Source of the DNA: Mycolicibacterium holsaticum DSM 44478 = JCM 12374
GTDB taxonomy: Bacteria > Actinomycetota > Actinomycetes > Mycobacteriales > Mycobacteriaceae
Assembly (NCBI RefSeq): GCF_019645835.1
Contig: NZ_CP080998.1
Span: 5,270,001 to 5,334,000 of the forward strand
Length of the DNA stretch: 64,000 nt
Direction of reading: 5' to 3'
Shown here: positions 25,805-33,369 of the stretch, in pieces
How positions within the stretch are numbered: position 1 is the first letter of the stretch
Layout: each line of letters starts with the position of its first letter
Translations under genes and position numbers: made by a program
The notes under the pieces: model-generated
Told to the model about the DNA's origin: nothing
Databases searched by the model: none
The model's input: the letters and a program-made list of their open reading frames with translations, nothing else

Positions 25805-26134
25805 TCAATGGCGCGCTACGGGGTAGTCGACTTGCGCCGTTCGACGGCTTCCGTTGACGATAGTCGCGTCCCCAACGATGGTGTGCCGCTTGTTGTTCCA
25901 TTCGATCTGTGACTGAGCGCCAAGGACGACGGGGTAGTTGATCAACCGGAGCCGGTAGCGGCTCTCGGTGTTGAAACCGCCCTCAGCGCTCTCGGTCGAA
26001 CCCATTGGTTGGACGACCGCACGGCACACGAGTCCGATCGCTGAGGGTCGAGTGAACGTGTTCCCGTCTGAGCCGGTGATGACCTTTCGGTGAAGACGGC
26101 CATGGTCTCGAGTTCCGCGATTGAGGAGACTCAC
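25805..26134 (-). CDS. Phage head-to-tail stopper/connector-like protein
   Basis: The 109-aa protein reads TGSDGNTFTRPSAIGLVCRA, then ESRYRLRLINYPVVLGAQSQ and EWNNKRHTIVGDATIVNGSR. This is the pattern of small actinophage head-tail joining proteins (stoppers) made beside the capsid and adaptor genes. GTG at 26134 overlaps the TGA of a short upstream frame (26131-26202, ending LFGLIPSIGGVVL) in a GTGA, a phage-style coupling; that upstream frame is cut off by a stop and is probably the tail of a decayed gene. The remaining DNA up to 26429 holds only broken frames. The TIR gene follows within a few bases on the same strand. No other tail genes remain. Confidence 0.6.
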   Translation of the reverse strand: MSLLNRGTRDHGRLHRKVITGSDGNTFTRPSAIGLVCRAVVQPMGSTESAEGGFNTESRYRLRLINYPVVLGAQSQIEWNNKRHTIVGDATIVNGSRRTAQVDYPVARH

Positions 26135-26379
26135 AGCACCACACCTCCGATGCTCGGGATGAGCCCGAACAGCCGGCTCGGCTTATTCCAAGCCGCTGCC
26201 ATTCGTCAGAAGATATCCACGGCGAGTTATCCACCACATCAGTTGATTCATTTAAGTGAAGTTGCCTCACTCTCCGACTAGACCTCGTAAGGTCGCGGGC
26301 CACTCGGTAGACAGTGTCGGCCTCGAGGTCGACCACGACATCCTGTCGGTCTCCCGGCAGCGATCTGCCCATTCATCTC

Positions 26380-26409
26380 AAGGCCCAAGGCTCAACTGTG
26401 TTGGGCCTT
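26380..26409. terminator. Hairpin between phage remnants
   Basis: AAGGCCCAA at 26380-26388 pairs perfectly with TTGGGCCTT at 26401-26409 across a 12-nt loop. It lies between the minus-strand connector gene and the plus-strand capsid remnant. It resembles a phage terminator but lacks a long T-run. Confidence 0.45.
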
Positions 26410-26429
26410 GACTGGTCTAGGAGAAGCGC

Positions 26430-26818
26430 ATGGCAATGCAGCATTCGAGCACCGATTACGCATTCAACCCGCACGACTTCGTCAAACTGCCGAACACCGC
26501 GCTCCAAGCGGAGTCGGTTGCTCTGCACGTTTCGAGGGTCGTCAAGACAACAAGATCTCGATGACCTTCCCTATCTGGGACGAGGATCCGGCCTGTGAGC
26601 TGGCTGACCGAGCTGGGCACCATCACCCAGCACCGACGGCAGCACCGAAGGTCTGACGGTCACCCCGAGCAGGGTCGACGGCATCACCCGCCTGTCCAAC
26701 GAGCTCGCCGATGACAACTCCCCGAGGTGGTACTACCACGCTGACGCTCCTGGCGAGAGAAGAGCCGAGCAGCAGGGTTCATCGAGTGGGCAAATCAGGA
26801 GCTCATGCGACTTCTGAG
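26430..26818 (+). pseudogene. Degenerate HK97-fold phage major capsid gene fragment
   Basis: Capsid-like peptides occur in successive frames. MAMQHSSTDYAFNPHDFVKL and ALQAESVALHVSR come first, then RFEGRQDNKISMTFPIWDED, then SWLTELGTIT, then STEGLTVTPSRVDGITRLSN with ELADDNSP. The last motif is a typical stretch of tailed-phage major capsid proteins. At least three frameshifts within about 200 nt, and loss of the whole C-terminal half, make it non-coding. Its orientation is opposite to the connector gene 300 bp away, so the prophage has also been rearranged. Confidence 0.65.
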
Positions 26819-26943
26819 TGGAGCGCCAGGCGTGTGACGCTACATCTGCTGTAAATGTCATGCATGCCAACGAGTATTCGATCATCGACATACCGCTGTC
26901 GCCGCGTCGTCGATCCGAGACTGCGCACAGATCGCGATTTGAC

Positions 26944-27600
26944 CTAGTTCTGCGATCCAGCAGCAGTCTCGACGGCTGGTGACGGCGGTCCGTGCTCGGT
27001 TGGATGATCGGACGGGGTGCCCTTCAGGCCACGCCAGAACAGGTTGATCATCAGCTCGGCGGCCTCGTTGACGTCGGCGTCGCCGGTACTGACGCGGCTG
27101 GCCACCGCCTCACCGGCGCCCACCAGCGCGACGGCCATCATGTCGAAGTCAGTGTCGGGATCGGGGTTGCGGGTGCCCGAGGTGAGCAGGCGGCCAACCA
27201 GGTCGATGATGCGTTCGCGGCCCTCGCGCACGGTGTGGGCGAAGGCCTGGCTGCTGGTCGCCTGGTTGTAGAGCACCATCCACGACGCCCGGTTGGAGTC
27301 GATGTAGGTCAGAAACGCCAGCACGGCGTTGCGCAGCATGTCCTTGGGGCTCTGGGTGAAGTCGATCTGGCTGCGGACCTCGTCGACGAACCGGGACAGC
27401 TCGCGGTCCAGGCATGCGCCGAACAGTTCTTCCTTGGAGCCGTAGTACAGGTACAGCATCGGTTTGGAGATCTGCGCCTGGGCGGCGATGGCGTCCATCG
27501 AGGTCTCGTGGTAGCCGTTCACCGAGAAAATCTCCACGGCAGCATCCAGCATCTGCTGTTCGCGCACTGCGCGAGGTAGACGTTTGGTGCCTCCGGCCAT
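26944..27600 (-). CDS. TetR-family regulator (Rv0238-like), putative regulator of the fadE5/fadA2-fabG4 set
   Basis: The 218-aa regulator begins MAGGTKRLPRAVREQQMLDA. Its N-terminal DNA-binding domain has the helix-turn-helix MDAIAAQAQISKPMLYLYYG and is very like remembered M. tuberculosis Rv0238. The C-terminal ligand domain (about 60-190) contains QATSSQAFAHTVREGRERI; its ligand is unknown, but an acyl-CoA would fit the targets. The perfect palindrome TTACTC-N2-GAGTAA overlaps its start codon, which indicates autoregulation and a leaderless or very short-leader transcript. The same motif marks fadA2/fabG4 and, weaker, fadE5. It stands at the right edge of the accessory island, which separates it from htdX. 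Confidence 0.85.
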   Translation of the reverse strand: MAGGTKRLPRAVREQQMLDAAVEIFSVNGYHETSMDAIAAQAQISKPMLYLYYGSKEELFGACLDRELSRFVDEVRSQIDFTQSPKDMLRNAVLAFLTYIDSNRASWMVLYNQATSSQAFAHTVREGRERIIDLVGRLLTSGTRNPDPDTDFDMMAVALVGAGEAVASRVSTGDADVNEAAELMINLFWRGLKGTPSDHPTEHGPPSPAVETAAGSQN

Positions 27601-27613
27601 TACTCAAGAGTAA
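27600..27613. promoter_or_regulatory. Putative autoregulatory TetR operator
   Basis: TTACTCAAGAGTAA is a perfect 6-bp-arm palindrome whose first base is part of the start codon of the TetR gene. It is the same motif as 19694-19707 and close to 12734-12747. Overlap with the start codon is typical of TetR autorepression in actinobacteria. Confidence 0.62.
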
Positions 27614-27636
27614 GCAACGACCGCCGCGCGGCTGTG

Positions 27637-27684
27637 AGCAGCGGGTGGTGGGCGGGAACTAGCAGCGGGTGGTGGGCGGGAACT
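27637..27684. repeat. 24-bp tandem duplication at the lpqI 3' end
   Basis: Two perfect copies of a 24-bp unit (27637-27660 and 27661-27684) end in AACT, followed by a partial third start (AGCAGCG). The lpqI stop codon lies at the edge of the second copy, and the duplication repeats a stop in the same frame. It looks like a recent slippage event without effect on the protein. Confidence 0.8.
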
Positions 27685-28855
27685 AGCAGCGCGGATTCGG
27701 GCCCTTGAACCCGGCGATGCGCAGCACCGACGCGTCCACGTTGCCCATCGTCAGCTCGCCTGCGTCCAGCGCCTTCTCCAGCCGGTCCAGCACGGCGGGC
27801 ACCTCGCCGGTGGTCACCCACAGCGCGGTGTCCGCACCAGCCTGCAGACCCCGCAGTGCGGCCTCGGCGACACCGAACCGGTCGGAGATCGCCTGCATGG
27901 ACGAGATGTCGTCGGTGAACACCGGCCCGTTGAACGGCGGTCCGCCGTAGCCGCCGGAACGCAGCAGCCCGTAGACGGCCGGGCTCAGGCTCGCCGGGTC
28001 GCTTCCGGTCAGCCCGGGCACCTGCACGTGGCCCACCATGACGCCGACCGGCGCCTGACCGGTCAGGGTGCGATACGGCACCAGGTCGACGTTCTGCAGT
28101 TCGGCGATCGGGGGTGTGGTGACGCTGCCGGTGTGCGAATCACCCGAGCCGTGGCCGTGGCCGGGGAAGTGCTTGAGCACCGGCAGCACGCCCGCGTCGC
28201 GCAGCCCCCTGGCGTACGCCCCGGCGTAGTCGGTGACGGCGGCCGGGTCGGACCCAAAGGACCGGTCGCCGATCACGGTGTTGTCGGGGGCGTCGGAGAC
28301 GTCGACCACCGGCGCGAAGTCGACGGTGATGCCCAGGTTGCGCATGGCCTGACCGCGCGTGCGGGCGATCTCGTACACCTGCTCGGGGGTCTGCGTCTGC
28401 GCCAGCACCCGCGCGGACGGCTGTGTGCCGATCAAAGGGGCCAGCCGGGACACCCGGCCGCCTTCCTCGTCGACGCTGACCGCCAGCGGCAGCGGGCCCG
28501 CGGATCCGGCGATCTCAGCCAGCGACCCGTTGGTCAGCATGGACAGGTCGGTCCAGCTGCCGATCATGATGCCGCCGACGTGGTGGTTGTCGACGACGGC
28601 CCGCGCATCGGCGGCGTCGGAGACACCGACCATCAGCAGCTGCGCGAGCTTGTCGCGCGTCGACATCGCGGCCAGCATCGCCTGCGGATCACCGCAGGCC
28701 GGGGGCGCAGGCGCGGCCGGCACATCCCCGCGCTGATGGGTGACCGCACTCGACGGGCCTGCGTTCGGCGGTGGGGCGGGCGGTTCGGCGGGCGAGCAGG
28801 CCAGCACGAGCCCGGACATCGTCACAGCGGCGCACAGCGCGCGGGGCAAGGCCAT
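27683..28855 (-). CDS. lpqI: Lipoprotein beta-N-acetylglucosaminidase LpqI (GH3, NagZ-like)
   Basis: The 390-aa protein has a signal peptide ending in a lipobox (GLVLAC, lipidated Cys at about residue 19), then a Pro/Ala-rich linker and a GH3 domain. KHFPGHGHGSGDSHTG is the NagZ signature carrying the Asp-His acid/base pair. FTDDISSM holds the likely nucleophile aspartate. LpqI releases GlcNAc from muropeptide fragments in cell-wall recycling. The start is ATG at 28855 (MALPRALC), as in the M. tuberculosis protein; ATG at 28867 adds only MSRP and cannot be excluded. It is divergent from the small secreted protein and aftD. Confidence 0.9.
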   Translation of the reverse strand: MALPRALCAAVTMSGLVLACSPAEPPAPPPNAGPSSAVTHQRGDVPAAPAPPACGDPQAMLAAMSTRDKLAQLLMVGVSDAADARAVVDNHHVGGIMIGSWTDLSMLTNGSLAEIAGSAGPLPLAVSVDEEGGRVSRLAPLIGTQPSARVLAQTQTPEQVYEIARTRGQAMRNLGITVDFAPVVDVSDAPDNTVIGDRSFGSDPAAVTDYAGAYARGLRDAGVLPVLKHFPGHGHGSGDSHTGSVTTPPIAELQNVDLVPYRTLTGQAPVGVMVGHVQVPGLTGSDPASLSPAVYGLLRSGGYGGPPFNGPVFTDDISSMQAISDRFGVAEAALRGLQAGADTALWVTTGEVPAVLDRLEKALDAGELTMGNVDASVLRIAGFKGPNPRC

Positions 28856-28936
28856 GGGCCTCGACATTAGCGGACGACGGCGGCCGGCATCAGCAGCGCA
28901 CGTAGCCACGGGGTGTGCCGTGCTAGTTTTGGCCGC

Positions 28937-29110
28937 ATGGATCGGTTCCTCGTGCCTGCCGGCGCCAGCATTGTCGTCGGCCTGCTGCTCGGCGCGGCTG
29001 CCGTATTCGGGGTGACGCTGATGGTGCAGCAGGACACAAAGCCTCCGCTGCAGGCGGGCGATCCGGCGTCGTCGGTGCTCAACCGGGTTGAGTACGGCGA
29101 CAGAAGCTAG
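28937..29110 (+). CDS. Small secreted/membrane DUF2613 protein
   Basis: The 57-aa protein begins MDRFLVPAGASIVVGLLLGA, continues AAVFGVTLMVQQDTKPPLQA and ends SSVLNRVEYGDRS. It is almost entirely one hydrophobic N-terminal helix followed by a polar tail, an uncleaved anchor or a signal peptide. It corresponds to the mycobacterial small protein next to aftD (Rv0236A). Its last 23 bases overlap the predicted start of aftD, so the two are probably translated together; a role helping AftD is conceivable but unproven. Confidence 0.85.
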   Translation: MDRFLVPAGASIVVGLLLGAAAVFGVTLMVQQDTKPPLQAGDPASSVLNRVEYGDRS

Positions 29111-32100
29111 GGTCACGCCGCTGTCGCGGCGCTGGCTGTGGGTGGCCGCTGCGACGGCGCTGATCCTGACGTTCGCCCAGTCCCCCGGTCAGATCTCGCC
29201 CGACACCAAGCTGGACCTGACCGCCAACCCGCTGCGGTTTCTCGCCAGGGCGTTCAACCTGTGGAACAGCGAGCTGCCGTTCGGGCAGGCGCAGAACCAG
29301 GCCTACGGCTACCTCTTTCCGCACGGCACCTTCTTTCTGGCCGGTGATCTGCTCGGCATACCGGGGTGGGTGACCCAGCGGCTGTGGTGGTCGCTGCTGC
29401 TGGTCGCCGGGTTCTGGGGGCTGCTGCGGGTCGCCGAGGCGCTCGGCATCGGCAGCCGAACCTCGCGGGTGATCGCCGCGGTGGCGTTCGCGCTCTCCCC
29501 GCGGGTGCTCACCACGCTGGGCGCGATCTCCTCGGAGACGCTGCCGATGATGCTGGCGCCGTGGGTGCTGCTGCCGGTGATCCTGGCTTTAAAGGGCGAT
29601 CCGCGGATCCGGGTGCTGGCCGCCCGGTCGGCGGTGGCGATCGCGTTGATGGGCGCCGTCAACGCCGTCGCGACGTTGACCGGATGCCTGGCGGCGGTGA
29701 TCTGGCTGGCCTGTCACCGGCCCAACAAGCTGTGGTGCCGCTTCACCGCGTGGTGGGCGCTGTGCATCGCGCTTGCGGTGTCGTGGTGGGTGGTGGCGCT
29801 GCTGCTGCTGGGCCGGATCAGCCCGCCGTTCTTGGACTACATCGAGTCCTCGGGTGTGACGACCCGATGGCTGTCATTGACGGAGATGCTGCGCGGCACC
29901 GACGTGTGGACGCCGTTCGTCGCGCCGAACGCGACGGCGGGTGCGTCGTTGGTGACGGGTTCGGTCGCGGTGTTGGCGACGACGTTGGTGGCCGCGGCGG
30001 GTCTGGCCGGCCTGGCGATGCGGTCGATGCCCGCGCGCGGACGGCTCGTCACCATCCTGTTGTTCGGCGTCGTGCTGCTGGCGGCCGGGTACTCCGGCGG
30101 GCTGGGATCGCCGGTGGCGCACTACGTTCAGGCGTTCCTCGACGACGCCGGGACGCCGCTGCGCAACCTGCACAAGCTCGAGCCGCTGCTGCGCCTGCCG
30201 TTGGCGCTGGGACTGGCGCATCTGCTCGGCCGCGTCCCGTTGCCCGGCAGCGCGCCGCGGCAGCAGTGGACGGCCGCGCTGGCCCATCCCGAACGCGACA
30301 AACGCGTCGCGGTCGGCGTCGTGGTCCTCACTGCGTTGGCGGCCGCTACGTCGCTGGCCTGGACCGGGCGGCTGGCCCCGCCGGGCGCCTTCGACGCGAT
30401 CCCGCCGTACTGGCACGAGACCGCGGCGTGGCTCGACGAACACAACACCGAGGGCCGGGTGCTGGTGGCACCGGGTGCGCCGTTCGCCACCCAGGTGTGG
30501 GGCAACAGCCACGACGAGCCGCTGCAGGTCCTTGGCGAAAGCCCATGGGGTGTGCGCGACTCGATCCCGTTGACCCCGCCGCAGACGATCCGCGCGCTGG
30601 ACTCGGTGCAGCGGCTGTTCGCCGCGGGTCGGCCATCGGCTGGGCTCACCGATACCCTTGCCCGCCAGGGTATTTCGTATGTGGTGGTACGCAACGACCT
30701 GGATCCGGAGATGTCGCGGTCGGCGCGTCCGGTGCTGGTGCACCGGGCCATCGAGGGTTCGCCCGGGCTGACCAAGGTCGCCCAGTTCGGCGATCCGGTC
30801 GGTCCGGGCACACTGGCCGGGTTCGTCACCGACAGCGGGTTACGTCCGCGGTATCCGGCTGTGGAGATCTACCGGGTCGAGGCCACCATGCCCGTCGTGC
30901 CCTACCTCGTCGACACCGACGCGATGGCCCGCGTCGACGGTGCTCCCGAGGCGCTGCTGCGCCTCGATGAGCGCCGCCGGGCACTCGGCCAACCGCCGCT
31001 GGGCCCGATGCTGCTGACCGGGGATGCCGAACGGGCGGGCGTGCCCGTTCCGGTCGTCACGGTCACCGGCACGCCGCTGGCCCGCGAAACCGACTATGGC
31101 CGCGTCGACGACCATTCCTCGGCGATCCGCACCCGCGACGATCCCCGGCGCACGTTCAACCGGGTGATGGACTATCCCGCGCCCGGCGCCGACCTGGCCT
31201 ACGGGAAGTGGAACGGCGGGCAGATCTCGGTGTCGAGTTCGGCGGCCGATTCCACCGCGCTGCCCCACGTCGCACCCGGGACCGGGCCGGCCGCCGCGAT
31301 CGACGCGGACTCGTCGACGGCCTGGGTGTCCAACGCGTTGCAGTCGGCGATCGGCCAATGGTTGCAGGTCGACTTCGACCACCCGGTCACCAACGCCACC
31401 ATCACGATCACGCCCAGTGCCAACGCCGTCGGCGCCCAGATCGGCCGCATCGAGGTGTCCACCGTCAACGGCACCAGCACCCTGCGGGTCGATGAACCCG
31501 GCAAGCCGCTGTCAGCGGCGCTGCCTTACGGCGAGGCGCCGTGGGTGCGCATCACCGCGGTAGGCACCGAGGACGGCTCGCCCGGTGTGCAGTTCGGTAT
31601 CACCGACTTCGCGGTTACCCAGTACGACGCCAACGGTTTTGCCCATCCCGTGCCCCTCCGGCACACCGTGGAGGTGCCCGGGCCGCCCGCGGGTTCGGCT
31701 GTGGCGCAATGGGATCTGGGTGCAGAGCTGTTGGGCAGACCGGGCTGTGCGCGAAGCCCGACCGGGGTGAGGTGCGCGGCGAGTATGTCGCTGGCTCCAG
31801 AGGAATCGGTGAGTCTGAGCAGGACACTGACTGTGCCCGAACCGATCTCGGTGACCCCGACGGTGTGGGTGCGGCCCCGGCAGGGCCCCAATCTGGCGGA
31901 TCTGATCAGCGAGCCAGGCAGCACCCGCGCGATGGGCGACGCGGACGTGCTCGACGTGCTCGGTTCGGCTTACGCCGCCACCGACGGTGACCCTGAGACC
32001 GCGTGGACGGCGCCGCAACGCGTCGTGCAGCACCGGACGCCACCGACGCTGACGCTGAAGCTGCCGCAGCCCAGCGAGGTGGGTGCGCTTCAGATCACGC

Positions 32101-33359
32101 CGAGTTCGTCTGTGCTGCCCGCGACGCCGAGGCTGGTCGCCGTCGATCTCGGTGACGGGCCGCAGGTGCGTCGGGTGGCCGGCGACGCCGGCGCGCAAAC
32201 GCTCGACCTCACCCCCCGCGTCACCGATAAGGTCACGTTGTCGATCCTGGACTGGGACGACATCATCGACCGCACCGCGCTCGGGTTCGATCAACTCAAG
32301 CCGCCCGGCCTGGCCGAGGTCGTCGCGCTCGAAACCGACGGAACACCGATCGGTGCGGCCGACGCGGCCGCCAACCGGGCCCGTAGCATCGAATTACCTT
32401 GCGGCAGTGGGCCGATCATCGGTGTGGCCGGACAGTTCGTGCAGACCTCGGTCACCACGACGGTCGGTGCGCTGCTCGACGACGAGCCGGTGCCCGCACG
32501 ACCCTGCCGCGACGGGCCCATCGACCTGCCTGCGGGACAGCAGGAGTTGGTGATCAGCCCGGGTGCCGCGTTCGTCGTCGACGGCGCGCAGTTGGCCGGT
32601 CCGCTGGCTGCCGACGTGCGCTCGGCCGACGCGGTTCGCGCGCAGACCGGCCGGTGGAGCCCCGACCACCGCGAGGTGACCGTGACGTCGGCGCCGCAGT
32701 CGCAGGTGCTGGTGGTGCCCGAAAGCGTCAACCCGGGCTGGACCGCGCGCAGCGCCGACGGCACCGTGCTGACACCGGTGACCGTCAACGGCTGGCAACA
32801 GGGCTGGGTGCTGCCTGCGCAGACGGCGGGCCCCGTCACGCTCACGTTCGACTCCAACTCGCTCTACCGCGCCGGCCTGATCGGCGGGCTGGCGTTGTTG
32901 CCCGTCCTGGCGTTGCTCGCGTTCCTGCCGGTGCGCAGACGACCCGAGCCCGAGGAGCCGGCCCGGGTGTGGCGTCCGGGCCGGGCGGTGACCAGCGTGG
33001 CGGTACTGACCGTCGGCGCGGTGGTGTCCGGGGCGGTCGGCGTCGTCGTGGTCGGCACCGCGCTGGGGATCCGGCACCTGCTGCGCAACCGTGAACGGCT
33101 TTGCGAGGCAGTCACCGTCGGGGTGTCGGCTGGGGGTCTGATCCTGGCGGGCGCCGTCCTCAGCCAGAACCCGTGGCGCTCTGTCGACGGATATGTCGGC
33201 CACTCCGCGGGCGTGCAGTTCCTCGCGCTCACCTCGCTAGCGATGGTCGCGGCGTCAGCCGTCGCGGCGTCGCCCGTCGCGCCGCCGAACGTTGGGTACC
33301 GCTCGAAACTGGCGCGGATTTTCGAGGGGTACCGAACGTTCGGCAGGGAAACGACCTAG
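29088..33359 (+). CDS. aftD: Arabinofuranosyltransferase AftD
   Basis: The 1423-aa membrane enzyme adds arabinofuranose branches to arabinogalactan/lipoarabinomannan on the periplasmic side, using decaprenyl-phosphoryl arabinose. The N-terminal GT-C part (about 1-430) has many membrane spans, with acidic SPDTKLDL in the first outer loop (Asp39/Asp43, catalytic candidates). The periplasmic part holds two discoidin-like carbohydrate-binding modules, at about 717-848 (AIDADSSTAWVSN) and 960-1040 (ATDGDPETAWTAP). About four C-terminal helices follow residue 1262. The start TTG at 29088 overlaps the preceding gene; the homolog starts near VTPLSRRW, where only GTC is present, so a TTG start upstream is the best choice. 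The 3' end contains a large palindrome. Confidence 0.92.
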   Translation: MSTATEARVTPLSRRWLWVAAATALILTFAQSPGQISPDTKLDLTANPLRFLARAFNLWNSELPFGQAQNQAYGYLFPHGTFFLAGDLLGIPGWVTQRLWWSLLLVAGFWGLLRVAEALGIGSRTSRVIAAVAFALSPRVLTTLGAISSETLPMMLAPWVLLPVILALKGDPRIRVLAARSAVAIALMGAVNAVATLTGCLAAVIWLACHRPNKLWCRFTAWWALCIALAVSWWVVALLLLGRISPPFLDYIESSGVTTRWLSLTEMLRGTDVWTPFVAPNATAGASLVTGSVAVLATTLVAAAGLAGLAMRSMPARGRLVTILLFGVVLLAAGYSGGLGSPVAHYVQAFLDDAGTPLRNLHKLEPLLRLPLALGLAHLLGRVPLPGSAPRQQWTAALAHPERDKRVAVGVVVLTALAAATSLAWTGRLAPPGAFDAIPPYWHETAAWLDEHNTEGRVLVAPGAPFATQVWGNSHDEPLQVLGESPWGVRDSIPLTPPQTIRALDSVQRLFAAGRPSAGLTDTLARQGISYVVVRNDLDPEMSRSARPVLVHRAIEGSPGLTKVAQFGDPVGPGTLAGFVTDSGLRPRYPAVEIYRVEATMPVVPYLVDTDAMARVDGAPEALLRLDERRRALGQPPLGPMLLTGDAERAGVPVPVVTVTGTPLARETDYGRVDDHSSAIRTRDDPRRTFNRVMDYPAPGADLAYGKWNGGQISVSSSAADSTALPHVAPGTGPAAAIDADSSTAWVSNALQSAIGQWLQVDFDHPVTNATITITPSANAVGAQIGRIEVSTVNGTSTLRVDEPGKPLSAALPYGEAPWVRITAVGTEDGSPGVQFGITDFAVTQYDANGFAHPVPLRHTVEVPGPPAGSAVAQWDLGAELLGRPGCARSPTGVRCAASMSLAPEESVSLSRTLTVPEPISVTPTVWVRPRQGPNLADLISEPGSTRAMGDADVLDVLGSAYAATDGDPETAWTAPQRVVQHRTPPTLTLKLPQPSEVGALQITPSSSVLPATPRLVAVDLGDGPQVRRVAGDAGAQTLDLTPRVTDKVTLSILDWDDIIDRTALGFDQLKPPGLAEVVALETDGTPIGAADAAANRARSIELPCGSGPIIGVAGQFVQTSVTTTVGALLDDEPVPARPCRDGPIDLPAGQQELVISPGAAFVVDGAQLAGPLAADVRSADAVRAQTGRWSPDHREVTVTSAPQSQVLVVPESVNPGWTARSADGTVLTPVTVNGWQQGWVLPAQTAGPVTLTFDSNSLYRAGLIGGLALLPVLALLAFLPVRRRPEPEEPARVWRPGRAVTSVAVLTVGAVVSGAVGVVVVGTALGIRHLLRNRERLCEAVTVGVSAGGLILAGAVLSQNPWRSVDGYVGHSAGVQFLALTSLAMVAASAVAASPVAPPNVGYRSKLARIFEGYRTFGRETT
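33285..33343. repeat. Large imperfect palindrome inside the aftD 3' end
   Basis: A 22-bp arm at 33285-33306 (CCGAACGTTGGGTACCGCTC...) pairs with 33322-33343 at 20 of 22 positions across a 15-nt loop. Each arm includes GGTACC and AACGTT. It lies within the last 25 codons of aftD and just before php. It could be a terminator/attenuator or an operator; no T-run follows. Confidence 0.7.
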
Positions 33360-33369
33360 CATCGGCTGG

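Noticed and set aside
25983..26372. A 129-codon minus-strand frame across the phage connector start
   Set aside because: It overlaps the better supported connector gene in another frame and has no match; at most it is decayed phage DNA.
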